DNA of 9,808 nucleotides from Anaerolineae bacterium (GTDB lineage Bacteria; Chloroflexota; Anaerolineae; B4-G1): the NCBI GenBank assembly GCA_030620125.1, contig JAUXFI010000064.1, forward strand, positions 1 to 9,808, written 5' to 3'. The position numbers and the translations under genes were made by a program. Below the pieces are notes generated by a model. It had not been told where the DNA came from. It did no database searches and worked only from the letters and a program-made list of their open reading frames with translations. Position 1 is the first letter of the stretch. Each line of letters opens with the position of its first letter. Positions 1 through 6,259 of the stretch are shown here, piece after piece.

Positions 1-1
1 C

Positions 2-916
2 CCGTTCTCCACAATCACCTTCTGGTGGCAGATCGAAGATACTGCGGGCAACCGCTTGACCACAGAGCCACAGCAGTTCGAGTACGCGGATAATCGCTTC
101 CACTGGGAACAACTCGGCGACGACGGCATCACCGTCTACTGGATCAAAGAGCGCGGCGACCCCGCCTTCGGCCAGGCAGCGCTCGACATCGCTCGGGGCA
201 GCCTGGAGGAGATCAACGCAGAGCTGCGCGCTCCAGTGCCAGAGTCCATCGCCATCTATATTTACGATACGCAGCACAACCTCAAAGCAGCGATGAACCT
301 CACAGGGCGAGAGTGGGCGAGCGGCCAGGCACATCCCGAACTGGGCGTGGTCGTCATCGCCATTCCGTGTGAGGAAGGCTACACATCCCGTTTGATGCGT
401 TACATCCCGCACGAAATCACCCACCTGCTGGTCTACCAGGACACCACGCCAGCCGGCTACCGATACGTACCCGAATGGCTGGACGAGGGATTGGCCACGG
501 CCAACGAACGCTCGCCGACACCGGAGTACGCCGTGGCACTCGATGAAGCGCGGGGGCAGGGACAACTCCTCCCTCTGGATACTTTGTGCGCCCCCTTCTC
601 TCCCGACTCGCCCACCGCATTTCTGGCCTATGCCCAGAGCGGCAGCGTGGTGCGGTTCATCCGCGAGCGCTACGGAGCTGAGGGGATACGCACGCTGCTG
701 GAAGCCTACGCCAACGGGGCCAGTTGCGCTGGAGGCGTGCAGGAGGCTCTGAACGTCAGCCTCAGCGGCCTGGAGACCACCTGGCGAGCCAGCCTGGAAC
801 CACAGGCCCCCTGGCGTGCCTGGGCGGAACCCATCGGCGCCTGGGCGGGGCTGTGGCTGCTAGGCCTGCTGATGGCCGTACTGATGATTGGCGGCCTCCG
901 TCGCCGCCGCCGCTAG
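2..916 (+). CDS. Membrane-anchored peptidase MA family (gluzincin-like) metallohydrolase, 5'-partial
   Basis: The reading frame is open from the window edge, so the gene starts upstream. The TTG at 56-58 is simply an internal Leu codon, because the 18 codons before it read as continuous protein (with an FWWQIED segment typical of a beta-sandwich strand) leading into the same domain. A zinc-protease motif HEITH is encoded at 410-424. A downstream WLDEGLA (Glu codon at 485-487) supplies the probable third zinc ligand, the HExxH...E arrangement of peptidase MA/gluzincin proteins. The C-terminus has one hydrophobic helix (about 845-898) followed by five or more Arg, which predicts a catalytic domain outside the cell anchored by a C-terminal membrane segment. 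Two Cys (codons near 587 and 725) could form a disulfide. It leads the + strand gene run, and the next gene starts 21 bases after its stop. Substrate unknown. The family call is fairly secure; proteolytic activity is inferred from the motif. Confidence 0.85.
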   Translation, partial: PFSTITFWWQIEDTAGNRLTTEPQQFEYADNRFHWEQLGDDGITVYWIKERGDPAFGQAALDIARGSLEEINAELRAPVPESIAIYIYDTQHNLKAAMNLTGREWASGQAHPELGVVVIAIPCEEGYTSRLMRYIPHEITHLLVYQDTTPAGYRYVPEWLDEGLATANERSPTPEYAVALDEARGQGQLLPLDTLCAPFSPDSPTAFLAYAQSGSVVRFIRERYGAEGIRTLLEAYANGASCAGGVQEALNVSLSGLETTWRASLEPQAPWRAWAEPIGAWAGLWLLGLLMAVLMIGGLRRRRR

Positions 917-937
917 TCTACCGAACAAGGAGTATCA

Positions 938-1471
938 ATGCGCAACATCGTCGTCTTTGATCTGGAGACCCAAAAGACAGCCGACCAAGTAGGAGGCTGG
1001 AGCCACATCCGCGACATGCGGCTGGCGATTGCCGTGACCTACAACGCCGCCGAGGACGTCTACCGCGACTACACAGAGTCAGAAGTGGATCACCTCCTCG
1101 CCACCCTGCGCGGGGCGGACCTGGTAGTCGGCTACAACGTGCTCCGCTTCGACTATGAGGTTCTACGCGCTTACACCACCGAGAAACTGGACCACATTCC
1201 CACGTGCGACATGCTCGACCACCTGTACCGCACGCTCGGCTGGAGACTATCCCTCGACGCCGTCGCCACCGCCACGCTGGGAGAGACCAAGAGCGCCGAC
1301 GGGCTGCAGGCTGTGGCCTGGTTCCGCGAGGGCCAACTGGACAAAGTCATCGAGTATTGCCGTCGTGACGTCAAAGTGACCTGGCAAGTCTACCAGTTCG
1401 GCCGGCACAATGGCTACATCCAGTATCGTGACCGCAACCGGCGCACGCGCAAGGTGCCGGTGCAATGGTAG
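938..1471 (+). CDS. Stand-alone DEDDy-type 3'-5' exonuclease / RNase H-like domain protein
   Basis: 177 residues, preceded by a good ribosome site (AAGGAG at 927-932, five bases before the ATG). The pattern is that of the RNase H-fold exonucleases related to YprB/RNase_H_2: FDLET at residues 7-11 gives the first acidic pair (Asp8, Glu10); GYN..RFD at 65-72 gives Asn67 and Asp72; and Y140-CRR-D144 gives the Tyr and last Asp of the Exo III motif (Y-x3-D). The protein should therefore bind two metal ions and cut 3' ends of DNA or RNA, in the cytoplasm. It is only the nuclease domain, with no helicase, polymerase or zinc module attached. The C-terminus is basic (residues 164-173, RDRNRRTRKV), which may help nucleic-acid binding. 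It overlaps the next gene by 7 bases, implying co-translation. Fold assignment is strong; substrate is unknown. Confidence 0.8.
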   Translation: MRNIVVFDLETQKTADQVGGWSHIRDMRLAIAVTYNAAEDVYRDYTESEVDHLLATLRGADLVVGYNVLRFDYEVLRAYTTEKLDHIPTCDMLDHLYRTLGWRLSLDAVATATLGETKSADGLQAVAWFREGQLDKVIEYCRRDVKVTWQVYQFGRHNGYIQYRDRNRRTRKVPVQW

Positions 1472-2415
1472 ACGCAGAGTTCGAACCCGCCTATCTGGCA
1501 TTGCTTGACTCGGGCGGACTGAAGCGACGTGTGCAGGCCGCCTACGAGCGGCTCCACGACTGTGACTTTTGCGGCAGGGAGTGCCGCGTGGACCGCTACG
1601 AGCAGCCAGGAGCCTGTCGCACAGGCGTACAGACAATAGTTTCCAGTTCTGGCCCCCACTTCGGAGAGGAGAATCCGCTGCGGGGTCACCGGGGATCCGG
1701 TACCATATTCTTTGCCTGGTGCAACCTCAACTGCCAATACTGTCAGAACTATGACATCAGCCAGTTGGGCCACGGGGAGGCGGTGGAGCCAGAGGACATT
1801 GCCTCAATGATGCTGTCCCTCCAGGCCCGGGGCTGCCACAACGTCAACCTGGTCTCCCCCACACACGTGGTAGCACCCATCCTGGCGGCTCTTTTCATTG
1901 CAGCCGAGGCGGGCCTGCGCCTGCCCCTGGTCTGGAACACCGGCGGCTACGACTCCCTGGAGACGTTACGCCTGCTCGACGGCGTGGTGGACATCTACAT
2001 GCCGGATATAAAGTATGCAGACGCAGAGGTCGCCCACAGATATTCAAAAGTCAAGGACTATCCGGCTGTCAATCAGGCCGCCGTCAAAGAGATGCACCGG
2101 CAAGTGGGCGACCTGATGCTGGATGAAAACGGCATCGCGCTGCGGGGATTGCTCGTGCGCCACCTGGTGCTGCCCAAGGGTCTGGCCGGCACCGCCGAAA
2201 TCACCCGCTTCCTGGCAGAAGAGATCTCGCGCGACACCTACATAAACGTCATGGATCAATACCGCCCGTGCTACAGGGCCGCAGAACTACCGCCGCTCGA
2301 CCGTCGCATCACGCGGGAAGAGTACGAGCATGCCGTACAGCAGGCCCGCGAAGCTGGTCTACACCGCTTCGACAAACGAGAACCCCGTTTTCTCCGCATC
2401 CCGTGGGGAGTGTGA
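1465..2415 (+). CDS. PflX-like radical SAM protein (COG1313-type Fe-S protein)
   Basis: 316 residues starting at an ATG inside the end of the previous gene, with AAGGTG at 1451-1456 as ribosome site. The radical SAM cluster motif CxxxCxxC is plain at Cys86, Cys90 and Cys93 (CNLNCQYC). A second Cys set lies before it (Cys33, Cys36, Cys40, Cys51; CDFCGREC then GACRTG). Conserved blocks typical of the PflX/COG1313 group follow: HFGEENP (65-71), RGSGTIFF (76-83), NLVSPTH (128-134), WNTGGYDS (157-164), DIYMPDIKY (176-184), GLLVRHLVLP (228-237) and NVMDQYRP (261-268). The family is related in sequence to pyruvate formate-lyase activating enzymes, but its substrate is not established and no glycyl-radical enzyme is encoded here. 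An acylphosphatase starts 3 bases after its stop. Expected to be cytoplasmic, to bind a 4Fe-4S cluster and to cleave S-adenosylmethionine. Family assignment is very secure; function is open. Confidence 0.92.
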   Translation: MVDAEFEPAYLALLDSGGLKRRVQAAYERLHDCDFCGRECRVDRYEQPGACRTGVQTIVSSSGPHFGEENPLRGHRGSGTIFFAWCNLNCQYCQNYDISQLGHGEAVEPEDIASMMLSLQARGCHNVNLVSPTHVVAPILAALFIAAEAGLRLPLVWNTGGYDSLETLRLLDGVVDIYMPDIKYADAEVAHRYSKVKDYPAVNQAAVKEMHRQVGDLMLDENGIALRGLLVRHLVLPKGLAGTAEITRFLAEEISRDTYINVMDQYRPCYRAAELPPLDRRITREEYEHAVQQAREAGLHRFDKREPRFLRIPWGV

Positions 2416-2418
2416 AAG

Positions 2419-2715
2419 ATGGGAGAAAAGTCAAAACCAGAGGCCCGTCTGCACGCCGTCGTTCACGGGTACGTGCAGGGGGTCAACTTTCGCTACTACA
2501 CCGTCCGCACCGCGCAGCGGCTCGGCCTTACCGGCTGGGTCGCCAATCGCTGGGATCACACAGTGGAGACCGTCGCTGAAGGCGAGCACAAGGCGCTGGA
2601 AGAGTTCCAGACATTCCTGCACCGTGGATCTCCCTCCTCGACGGTGCAGCAGGTGGAGGTCGAGTGGGAGACCCCTACCGGCGAGTTCAGACGCTTCGGG
2701 GTGCGGTATCTATGA
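2419..2715 (+). CDS. acyP: Acylphosphatase
   Basis: 98 residues, close to the usual 90-100 for the family. It hydrolyses the carboxyl-phosphate bond of acyl phosphates such as acetyl phosphate or 1,3-bisphosphoglycerate. The phosphate-binding loop HGYVQGVNFR (residues 16-25) ends in the catalytic Arg25, and GWVANRWDHTVE (39-50) carries the catalytic Asn43. The usual GxVQGVxFR and GWVxN blocks are intact, so the enzyme should be active. The GGAG at 2407-2410, inside the end of the radical SAM gene, lies 8 bases before the ATG. The stop codon overlaps the start of the FecR-type gene as ATGA (2712-2715), so the three genes are likely translated in series. Cytoplasmic. The high-energy acyl phosphate used in this organism cannot be told from the sequence. 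Confidence 0.95.
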   Translation: MGEKSKPEARLHAVVHGYVQGVNFRYYTVRTAQRLGLTGWVANRWDHTVETVAEGEHKALEEFQTFLHRGSPSSTVQQVEVEWETPTGEFRRFGVRYL

Positions 2716-3965
2716 GAAAGACTCCCGAACGGCTGGCCTGGGTTGTCCTGCTGATCTCCTTCTTCACCTGCATAAGCCTGACAATTGCTGTGCCACTGGG
2801 CATGCGCTACTACGTCCTCCATGCCAGCGTCGTGCAGAATGTGACACTCGAGGTGCAACGTCCGCCATTGAGTGTCACCCTGGGTGGTCGAGGAGGTCTG
2901 CCTGTCTCTGTCGCAGAACACCACGACGAGATCTCTGAAGACACGATCGTTGCCACAGACGCCACCGCTGGCCGGCTCGTGATGCACGTGCCTCAACCAG
3001 ATGGTCCCGTCATCGCCACCGTCCAACTCTACGACGATACCCAAGTCGTACTAACTTTGGCTCGCTCTCCGCGTTTCTCCGCCAGCCGCCTGCCCCATAA
3101 AGTCACGTTGGAAGTAAGGGCCGGTCGGGTGCGCATCAACGTTTCCAGCGATGGCAGCAGGCTTACAGTCGTTGAGGTTCACACGCCCCACGGAGCAGCC
3201 ACACTGACGGAAGGCAGTTACGAGGTCAAGGTCAACGGGACGACGACGGAGATCACAGTACGCGATGGACAGTCCGATGTAGTCAAGAACGGATTGCTCA
3301 CGCACCTCGAGCGGGCTGAGCGCGCGATTGTGGACGATGAGAGGCTCTACGGTCCGCTGCCCGCTGCCCCCAACCTGATCGCCAACAGCAACTTTGCGGA
3401 CCCGTTGGGGGAGGAGAATTGGGTTGCCTACAGTGTGGAACCCGAGTTTGAAGGAGAATCGAGAGGTGACGCGCAAGGGACCAAAATTGAGGGCCATCCA
3501 GTCGTCGTCATTGAACGCAGCGGCGTGGGTCACGCTGAAACCGGCATCAGGCAACAACTTGACGCAGACATCCGCGACTTTAGTGTCCTGCGACTTCATC
3601 TCCTACTGCGCGTCAAGGAGCAAAACGTACCAGTGTGCGGCTCGGAGGGAAGCGAGTGTCCGGTGATGGTACGCATTGACTACAAAGATGCCGCTGGTGT
3701 GGATAGGGAGTGGCTGCAGGGCTTTTATTCACTCCTGGATACAGGCACCCCTGGGAATGAGCCTTTCTGCAAGACTTGCCCCATACCTTACAAACATATC
3801 TACGTGCCGGAAGATATCTGGTACCCCTATGATTCGGACAATTTGATAGCGCTGTTGTCACAAGACGGCCAAGCTCCAGTCTTGATCAAGTCCATCACCG
3901 TCTACGCATCCGGGCACACGTACCAGTCCGCCATCGCCGAGGTCGAGCTGATCGGTCAGGAATAG
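2712..3965 (+). CDS. Membrane-anchored FecR-domain protein with C-terminal carbohydrate-binding-like region
   Basis: 417 residues from the ATG at 2712. This start is preferred over an in-frame GTG at 2664 because it gives an ATGA overlap with acyP, has GGGGTG at 2698-2703 as ribosome site, and places a signal-anchor helix (about residues 9-37) right at the N-terminus after the basic MRKTPER. Residues about 45-150 are beta-rich. Residues about 152-195 look like a FecR core (VEVHTPHGAATLTEGSYEV, then a VRDGQSDV strand). From residue 220 the module opening NLIANSNFADPLGEENW begins a jelly-roll-like region running to the end, with Cys309, Cys316, Cys353 and Cys356 as possible disulfides. The protein is probably anchored in the membrane with its bulk outside. 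No ECF sigma factor or TonB receptor lies nearby, so classic FecR iron signalling is unlikely; FecR-like domains also occur in structural surface proteins. Domain calls come from pattern recognition; ligand unknown. Confidence 0.72.
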   Translation: MRKTPERLAWVVLLISFFTCISLTIAVPLGMRYYVLHASVVQNVTLEVQRPPLSVTLGGRGGLPVSVAEHHDEISEDTIVATDATAGRLVMHVPQPDGPVIATVQLYDDTQVVLTLARSPRFSASRLPHKVTLEVRAGRVRINVSSDGSRLTVVEVHTPHGAATLTEGSYEVKVNGTTTEITVRDGQSDVVKNGLLTHLERAERAIVDDERLYGPLPAAPNLIANSNFADPLGEENWVAYSVEPEFEGESRGDAQGTKIEGHPVVVIERSGVGHAETGIRQQLDADIRDFSVLRLHLLLRVKEQNVPVCGSEGSECPVMVRIDYKDAAGVDREWLQGFYSLLDTGTPGNEPFCKTCPIPYKHIYVPEDIWYPYDSDNLIALLSQDGQAPVLIKSITVYASGHTYQSAIAEVELIGQE

Positions 3966-4072
3966 CGGAGCATACTCCCGCGATGACCAAAGGTCTCCTG
4001 GCAGTATCGCAAAAATCACCAGGATCAACAGGCATAGAGTAATTTCGACGAGGCCCTTACGCTTGCACAAGT
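3966..4072. other. Convergent intergenic gap with a short hairpin and a pilin-like minus-strand ORF
   Basis: This 107-base gap separates two genes that end facing each other. At its left edge GCGGAG (3965-3970) can pair with CTCCCGC (3975-3981) around a CATA loop with one bulged C. No T-tract follows, so it is at best a weak terminator. On the minus strand a TTG-started frame (3858-4070, 70 codons) opens with a basic stretch and GLVEITLCLLILVIFAIL, which resembles the GLVEYAL... segment of Flp/type IVb pilins. Its ribosome site is poor and its second half lies antisense to the FecR-type gene, so I do not call it as a gene. Confidence 0.35.
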
Positions 4073-5356
4073 CTATAGCGCCTGCAGTTTTCCCCGCAGT
4101 TCCTGTGGGCTGGCAGCCACGATGGAGACGTACTCCACGCCCGGGTAATACTTCTCAAAGAAGGCTCGCAAGTCGCCGGGCCACCTCTCCGGGTTGACCG
4201 CGATCACCCGCCGCGCATCCAGGTCGCCGATACCGGCGTCGTCGGCGCTGCTGCCGATGGTATAGCGGCGTCGCTTCCAGGACCCGTCCACCACCGCCAG
4301 CGCCCAGGCCGCGCCAGTGTCGGGTGGGAGCAACACATAAGTCCGCTTATACTGCTCACGAGGACTTCCACGCTGTGGCTTTCCAGCGGCGCAGTCAAAC
4401 ACGACGGTCTCCCTCACGTCCCCGGCAGCAGAGAATGTAACCTCGTGCGTCCCCGCCTCGCTCAACGGAGGAGAGATATACGTCCACGTGTACCACATTC
4501 CATCCCGTCCCATCGTGACTGTCCCCTGCGACAGTTCCGCCTCCAAAGGTCCACAAATCACCAGGCGGGCATCGTCCAGGGCAGTCGTCGAGCGGACCTG
4601 GATCGTCACCACGTCTCCGACTCGCGGATTGATCGGCTCGTGGCTCAACCGCACTTCCTGTTCTTCCTCGTACACGCCCGAGACGACTAGTTCCGCATCG
4701 TCCCAGTAGGCATCGTTGTGCTTGAACGCCCACAGTGTCTTGGAACGAAGGAACACTGTCACAGTATCAGCCTGAGCCACGGCCTCCACCTTGGGCACTT
4801 GAGCGTGCTTGTTGTAGATATGCGCCCCCTGACCCCACACCACCGTATCGGCATAAGGATCGGTGCCGCCGGTCGGATCAATCCCCAGAGAGAAGGTAAA
4901 ATTCATCCAATCACTGTCGGCGGTATCTCCCTCCAGCACGAAACCGGCTTCGTATCCCGGCCCCTCGCTCCAACGCCCGTCAGAAGGGTGCGGGCCGCCG
5001 TGGTCATTGCTCCATGCGTGCGCCCAGGCCGTCAGGCGCAACGGGGCGTCTGGCCTGACCTGCACCTGTTGGAAAAATCCCGCGTCGTGCTTGCGGAAAA
5101 ACGTGAACAAAAGGAGCGCCTTTTTCCCGCTGTACACGCGCCTGGCGTCAGGATGCTCCCAGGCGTCACGGACCTCCGGCTGGTCCCACGTGCCTGGATC
5201 GTGGCGGAACCATGTCAGCCATCCTGGGGGGGTGAATATGTTTCCCACGTCCTTCTCATACGGATCCGCACCCTCGGGGAAAATCAAGCAACGATGGCTC
5301 TTCTCGTCTCCCCAATCGGCCTCGAACCCTCCGTCCTTTAACAAGTTCTCTGGCAT
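4073..5356 (-). CDS. Modular beta-rich protein: carbohydrate-binding-like + Ig-like + unrecognised C-terminal domain
   Basis: 427 residues with a very strong ribosome site (AAGGAGG at 5362-5368, five bases before the ATG), 14 bases after the radC stop. Three parts can be seen. Residues 3-226 begin NLLKDGGFEADW and end YWDDAELVV, the usual opening and closing of jelly-roll carbohydrate-binding-like modules, and are rich in Trp and His. Residues 227-322 look like an Ig-like beta-sandwich (NPRVGDVVTIQVRS ... GTHEVTFSAAGDV). Residues 337-427 form a compact alpha/beta segment (RTYVLLPPDTGAAWALAVV, IGSSADDAGIGDLDARRV, NPERWPGDLRAFFEKYYPG) that I cannot assign to a named family. No signal peptide or membrane segment is visible at the N-terminus, which is odd for such a module set: it may be cytoplasmic or exported by another route. 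It probably shares the radC transcript. Function unknown; sugar binding is only suggested by fold style. Confidence 0.8.
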   Translation of the reverse strand: MPENLLKDGGFEADWGDEKSHRCLIFPEGADPYEKDVGNIFTPPGWLTWFRHDPGTWDQPEVRDAWEHPDARRVYSGKKALLLFTFFRKHDAGFFQQVQVRPDAPLRLTAWAHAWSNDHGGPHPSDGRWSEGPGYEAGFVLEGDTADSDWMNFTFSLGIDPTGGTDPYADTVVWGQGAHIYNKHAQVPKVEAVAQADTVTVFLRSKTLWAFKHNDAYWDDAELVVSGVYEEEQEVRLSHEPINPRVGDVVTIQVRSTTALDDARLVICGPLEAELSQGTVTMGRDGMWYTWTYISPPLSEAGTHEVTFSAAGDVRETVVFDCAAGKPQRGSPREQYKRTYVLLPPDTGAAWALAVVDGSWKRRRYTIGSSADDAGIGDLDARRVIAVNPERWPGDLRAFFEKYYPGVEYVSIVAASPQELRGKLQAL

Positions 5357-5370
5357 TTTTGCCTCCTTCT

Positions 5371-6084
5371 TTAGTCAAAGCCCAGCCCGCGCTCCCGCAG
5401 GCTCACGAAGCGTTGCTGCCCGACGATCAGGTGATCCAGAACCTCAATATCCAATAAATTGCCCGCCGTCACCAATTGGCGAGTTACCTCCACGTCTTCA
5501 GGCGAGGGTGTGGGATCGCCCGAAGGATGGTTGTGCGCGACGATGATCGAAGCGCAATTGCGCTTGACGGCCTCGCGAAACACCTCGCCCACCCGGATGT
5601 GGGAAGCGTTGAGACTCCCCACGTACACCGTCTCAGAGCCCAATAGCCGATTGCGCGTATCCAGATACAACACCCGAAAGTGCTCTTGCTCCAGATGGCC
5701 CATCTCGGCCATCAAGAGTTGCGCCACGTCGGCCGGGGAGCGCACAATAAAGCGGTCCTCTGGAGCAGCCAGCAGCATACGACGCCCCATCTCCAGTGCT
5801 GCCTTGACCTGCGCCGTCTTGGCCTCTCCCAATCCCTTCTCGCTCTGCAATTCGGTGAAACTGGCCCGGGCCAGGCCGGGTAACCCACCATAGCGGGAGA
5901 GGAGCCGCCTGGCCAGATCCAAGGCGCTTTCGCCACCCACGCCCGTGCGCAGGATAATGGCCAGTAGTTCCGTCGTCGAAAGCGCCCCCTCACCGACGCG
6001 GGCCAGCCGCTCGCGCGGACGCTCGTCAACGGGCAAATCCTTGATCGTGGGCCGGTACTCGGCGCGTGTCTCGTCGTCTGCCAC
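5371..6084 (-). CDS. radC: RadC family JAB/MPN-domain protein (UPF0758)
   Basis: 237 residues, a normal RadC length. The N-terminal signature [14 protein letters not shown] (14-27) is followed by a helix-hairpin-helix-like part (about 60-100, with [19 protein letters not shown]). The C-terminal metal-binding JAMM domain has the motif [14 protein letters not shown] at 184-197, giving His184, His186 and the acidic ligands, plus Glu134 in the EHFRVLYLD strand and DHLIVG at 217-222. The family was named for DNA repair, but that role has been questioned and its biochemical activity is not settled; the JAMM residues are all present here. The start is GTG at 6082-6084. No other start lies before the conserved IKDLP block, and a promoter ends 6 bases upstream, so there is no room for a normal ribosome site. 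Likely cytoplasmic. Co-transcribed with the modular gene downstream. Confidence 0.95.
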   Translation of the reverse strand: MADDETRAEYRPTIKDLPVDERPRERLARVGEGALSTTELLAIILRTGVGGESALDLARRLLSRYGGLPGLARASFTELQSEKGLGEAKTAQVKAALEMGRRMLLAAPEDRFIVRSPADVAQLLMAEMGHLEQEHFRVLYLDTRNRLLGSETVYVGSLNASHIRVGEVFREAVKRNCASIIVAHNHPSGDPTPSPEDVEVTRQLVTAGNLLDIEVLDHLIVGQQRFVSLRERGLGFD

Positions 6085-6090
6085 GCCCCT

Positions 6091-6120
6091 ACTATACTAC
6101 GATTCACACAAGATTGTCAA
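6091..6120 (-). promoter_or_regulatory. Sigma-70-type promoter for radC, probably giving a leaderless mRNA
   Basis: On the minus strand a perfect -35 box TTGACA (6115-6120) is followed after 18 bases by TATAGT (6091-6096), one mismatch from the consensus -10. Only AGGGGC (6085-6090) separates the -10 box from the radC GTG. Transcription usually starts about 6-9 bases after the -10, which falls at or next to the GTG itself. The purine-rich AGGGG is one base from the start codon, too close to serve as a ribosome site. Confidence 0.7.
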
Positions 6121-6133
6121 ATGGTAACCACTC

Positions 6134-6157
6134 AGGCCGCCTAAAGTCATTCGGCCT
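6134..6157. repeat. Inverted repeat AGGCCG-N12-CGGCCT between divergent promoters
   Basis: AGGCCG (6134-6139) and CGGCCT (6152-6157) form a perfect 6-base inverted repeat with a 12-base spacer. A third CGGCCT occurs at 6214-6219 within the leader of the zinc-ribbon gene. The repeat lies upstream of both the radC -35 box and the TATAAT of the rightward promoter, a place where a shared operator could sit. In GC-rich DNA such a short repeat may be chance. Confidence 0.25.
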
Positions 6158-6164
6158 CGAACAC

Positions 6165-6192
6165 TTGCTCCTGCACCAACCAGTGGTATAAT
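6165..6192 (+). promoter_or_regulatory. Promoter for the zinc-ribbon membrane protein gene
   Basis: A perfect -10 box TATAAT (6187-6192) has a weak -35 candidate TTGCTC (6165-6170) 16 bases upstream. Transcription should start near 6199-6201, giving a leader of about 60 bases. Right at the start a hairpin can form: GTCC (6195-6198) with GGAC (6208-6211), a bulged C, GC with GC, and loop TTAC. It could stabilise the 5' end or mark an operator overlapping the start site. The long gap from promoter to gene and the strong -10 box make this call reasonable. Confidence 0.6.
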
Positions 6193-6259
6193 ATGTCCCG
6201 CTTACGCGGACATCGGCCTGTGTGATCGGGCATCAATCTGAAACAAGGAGTCTACCAGC

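Noticed and set aside
56..58. TTG as the start codon of the peptidase gene
   Set aside because: The frame continues upstream to the window edge with protein-like sequence that joins the same domain, so the TTG is an internal Leu codon.
1247..1773. Minus-strand frames opposite the nuclease and radical SAM genes
   Set aside because: Antisense to strongly conserved coding sequence; translations show no domain pattern.
2330..2938. 202-codon + strand frame across the radical SAM, acyP and FecR-type genes
   Set aside because: It overlaps three well-supported genes in another frame, and its translation is low in structure and rich in Arg, Ser and Pro as expected of a shadow.
2556..3599. Minus-strand frames of 162 and 182 codons opposite acyP and the FecR-type gene
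   Set aside because: Antisense to supported genes, with no motif and no ribosome site that stands out.
3996..4024. Inverted repeat TCCTGG ... CCAGGA in the convergent gap, as a terminator
   Set aside because: Only 6 bases of stem with a 17-base loop and no T-tract; too weak to call.
4718..5546. Long + strand open frames (207 and 227 codons) opposite the modular protein gene
   Set aside because: They lie antisense to a gene with clear domains and the best ribosome site in the window. Their translations have no recognisable motif and look like GC-rich shadow frames.
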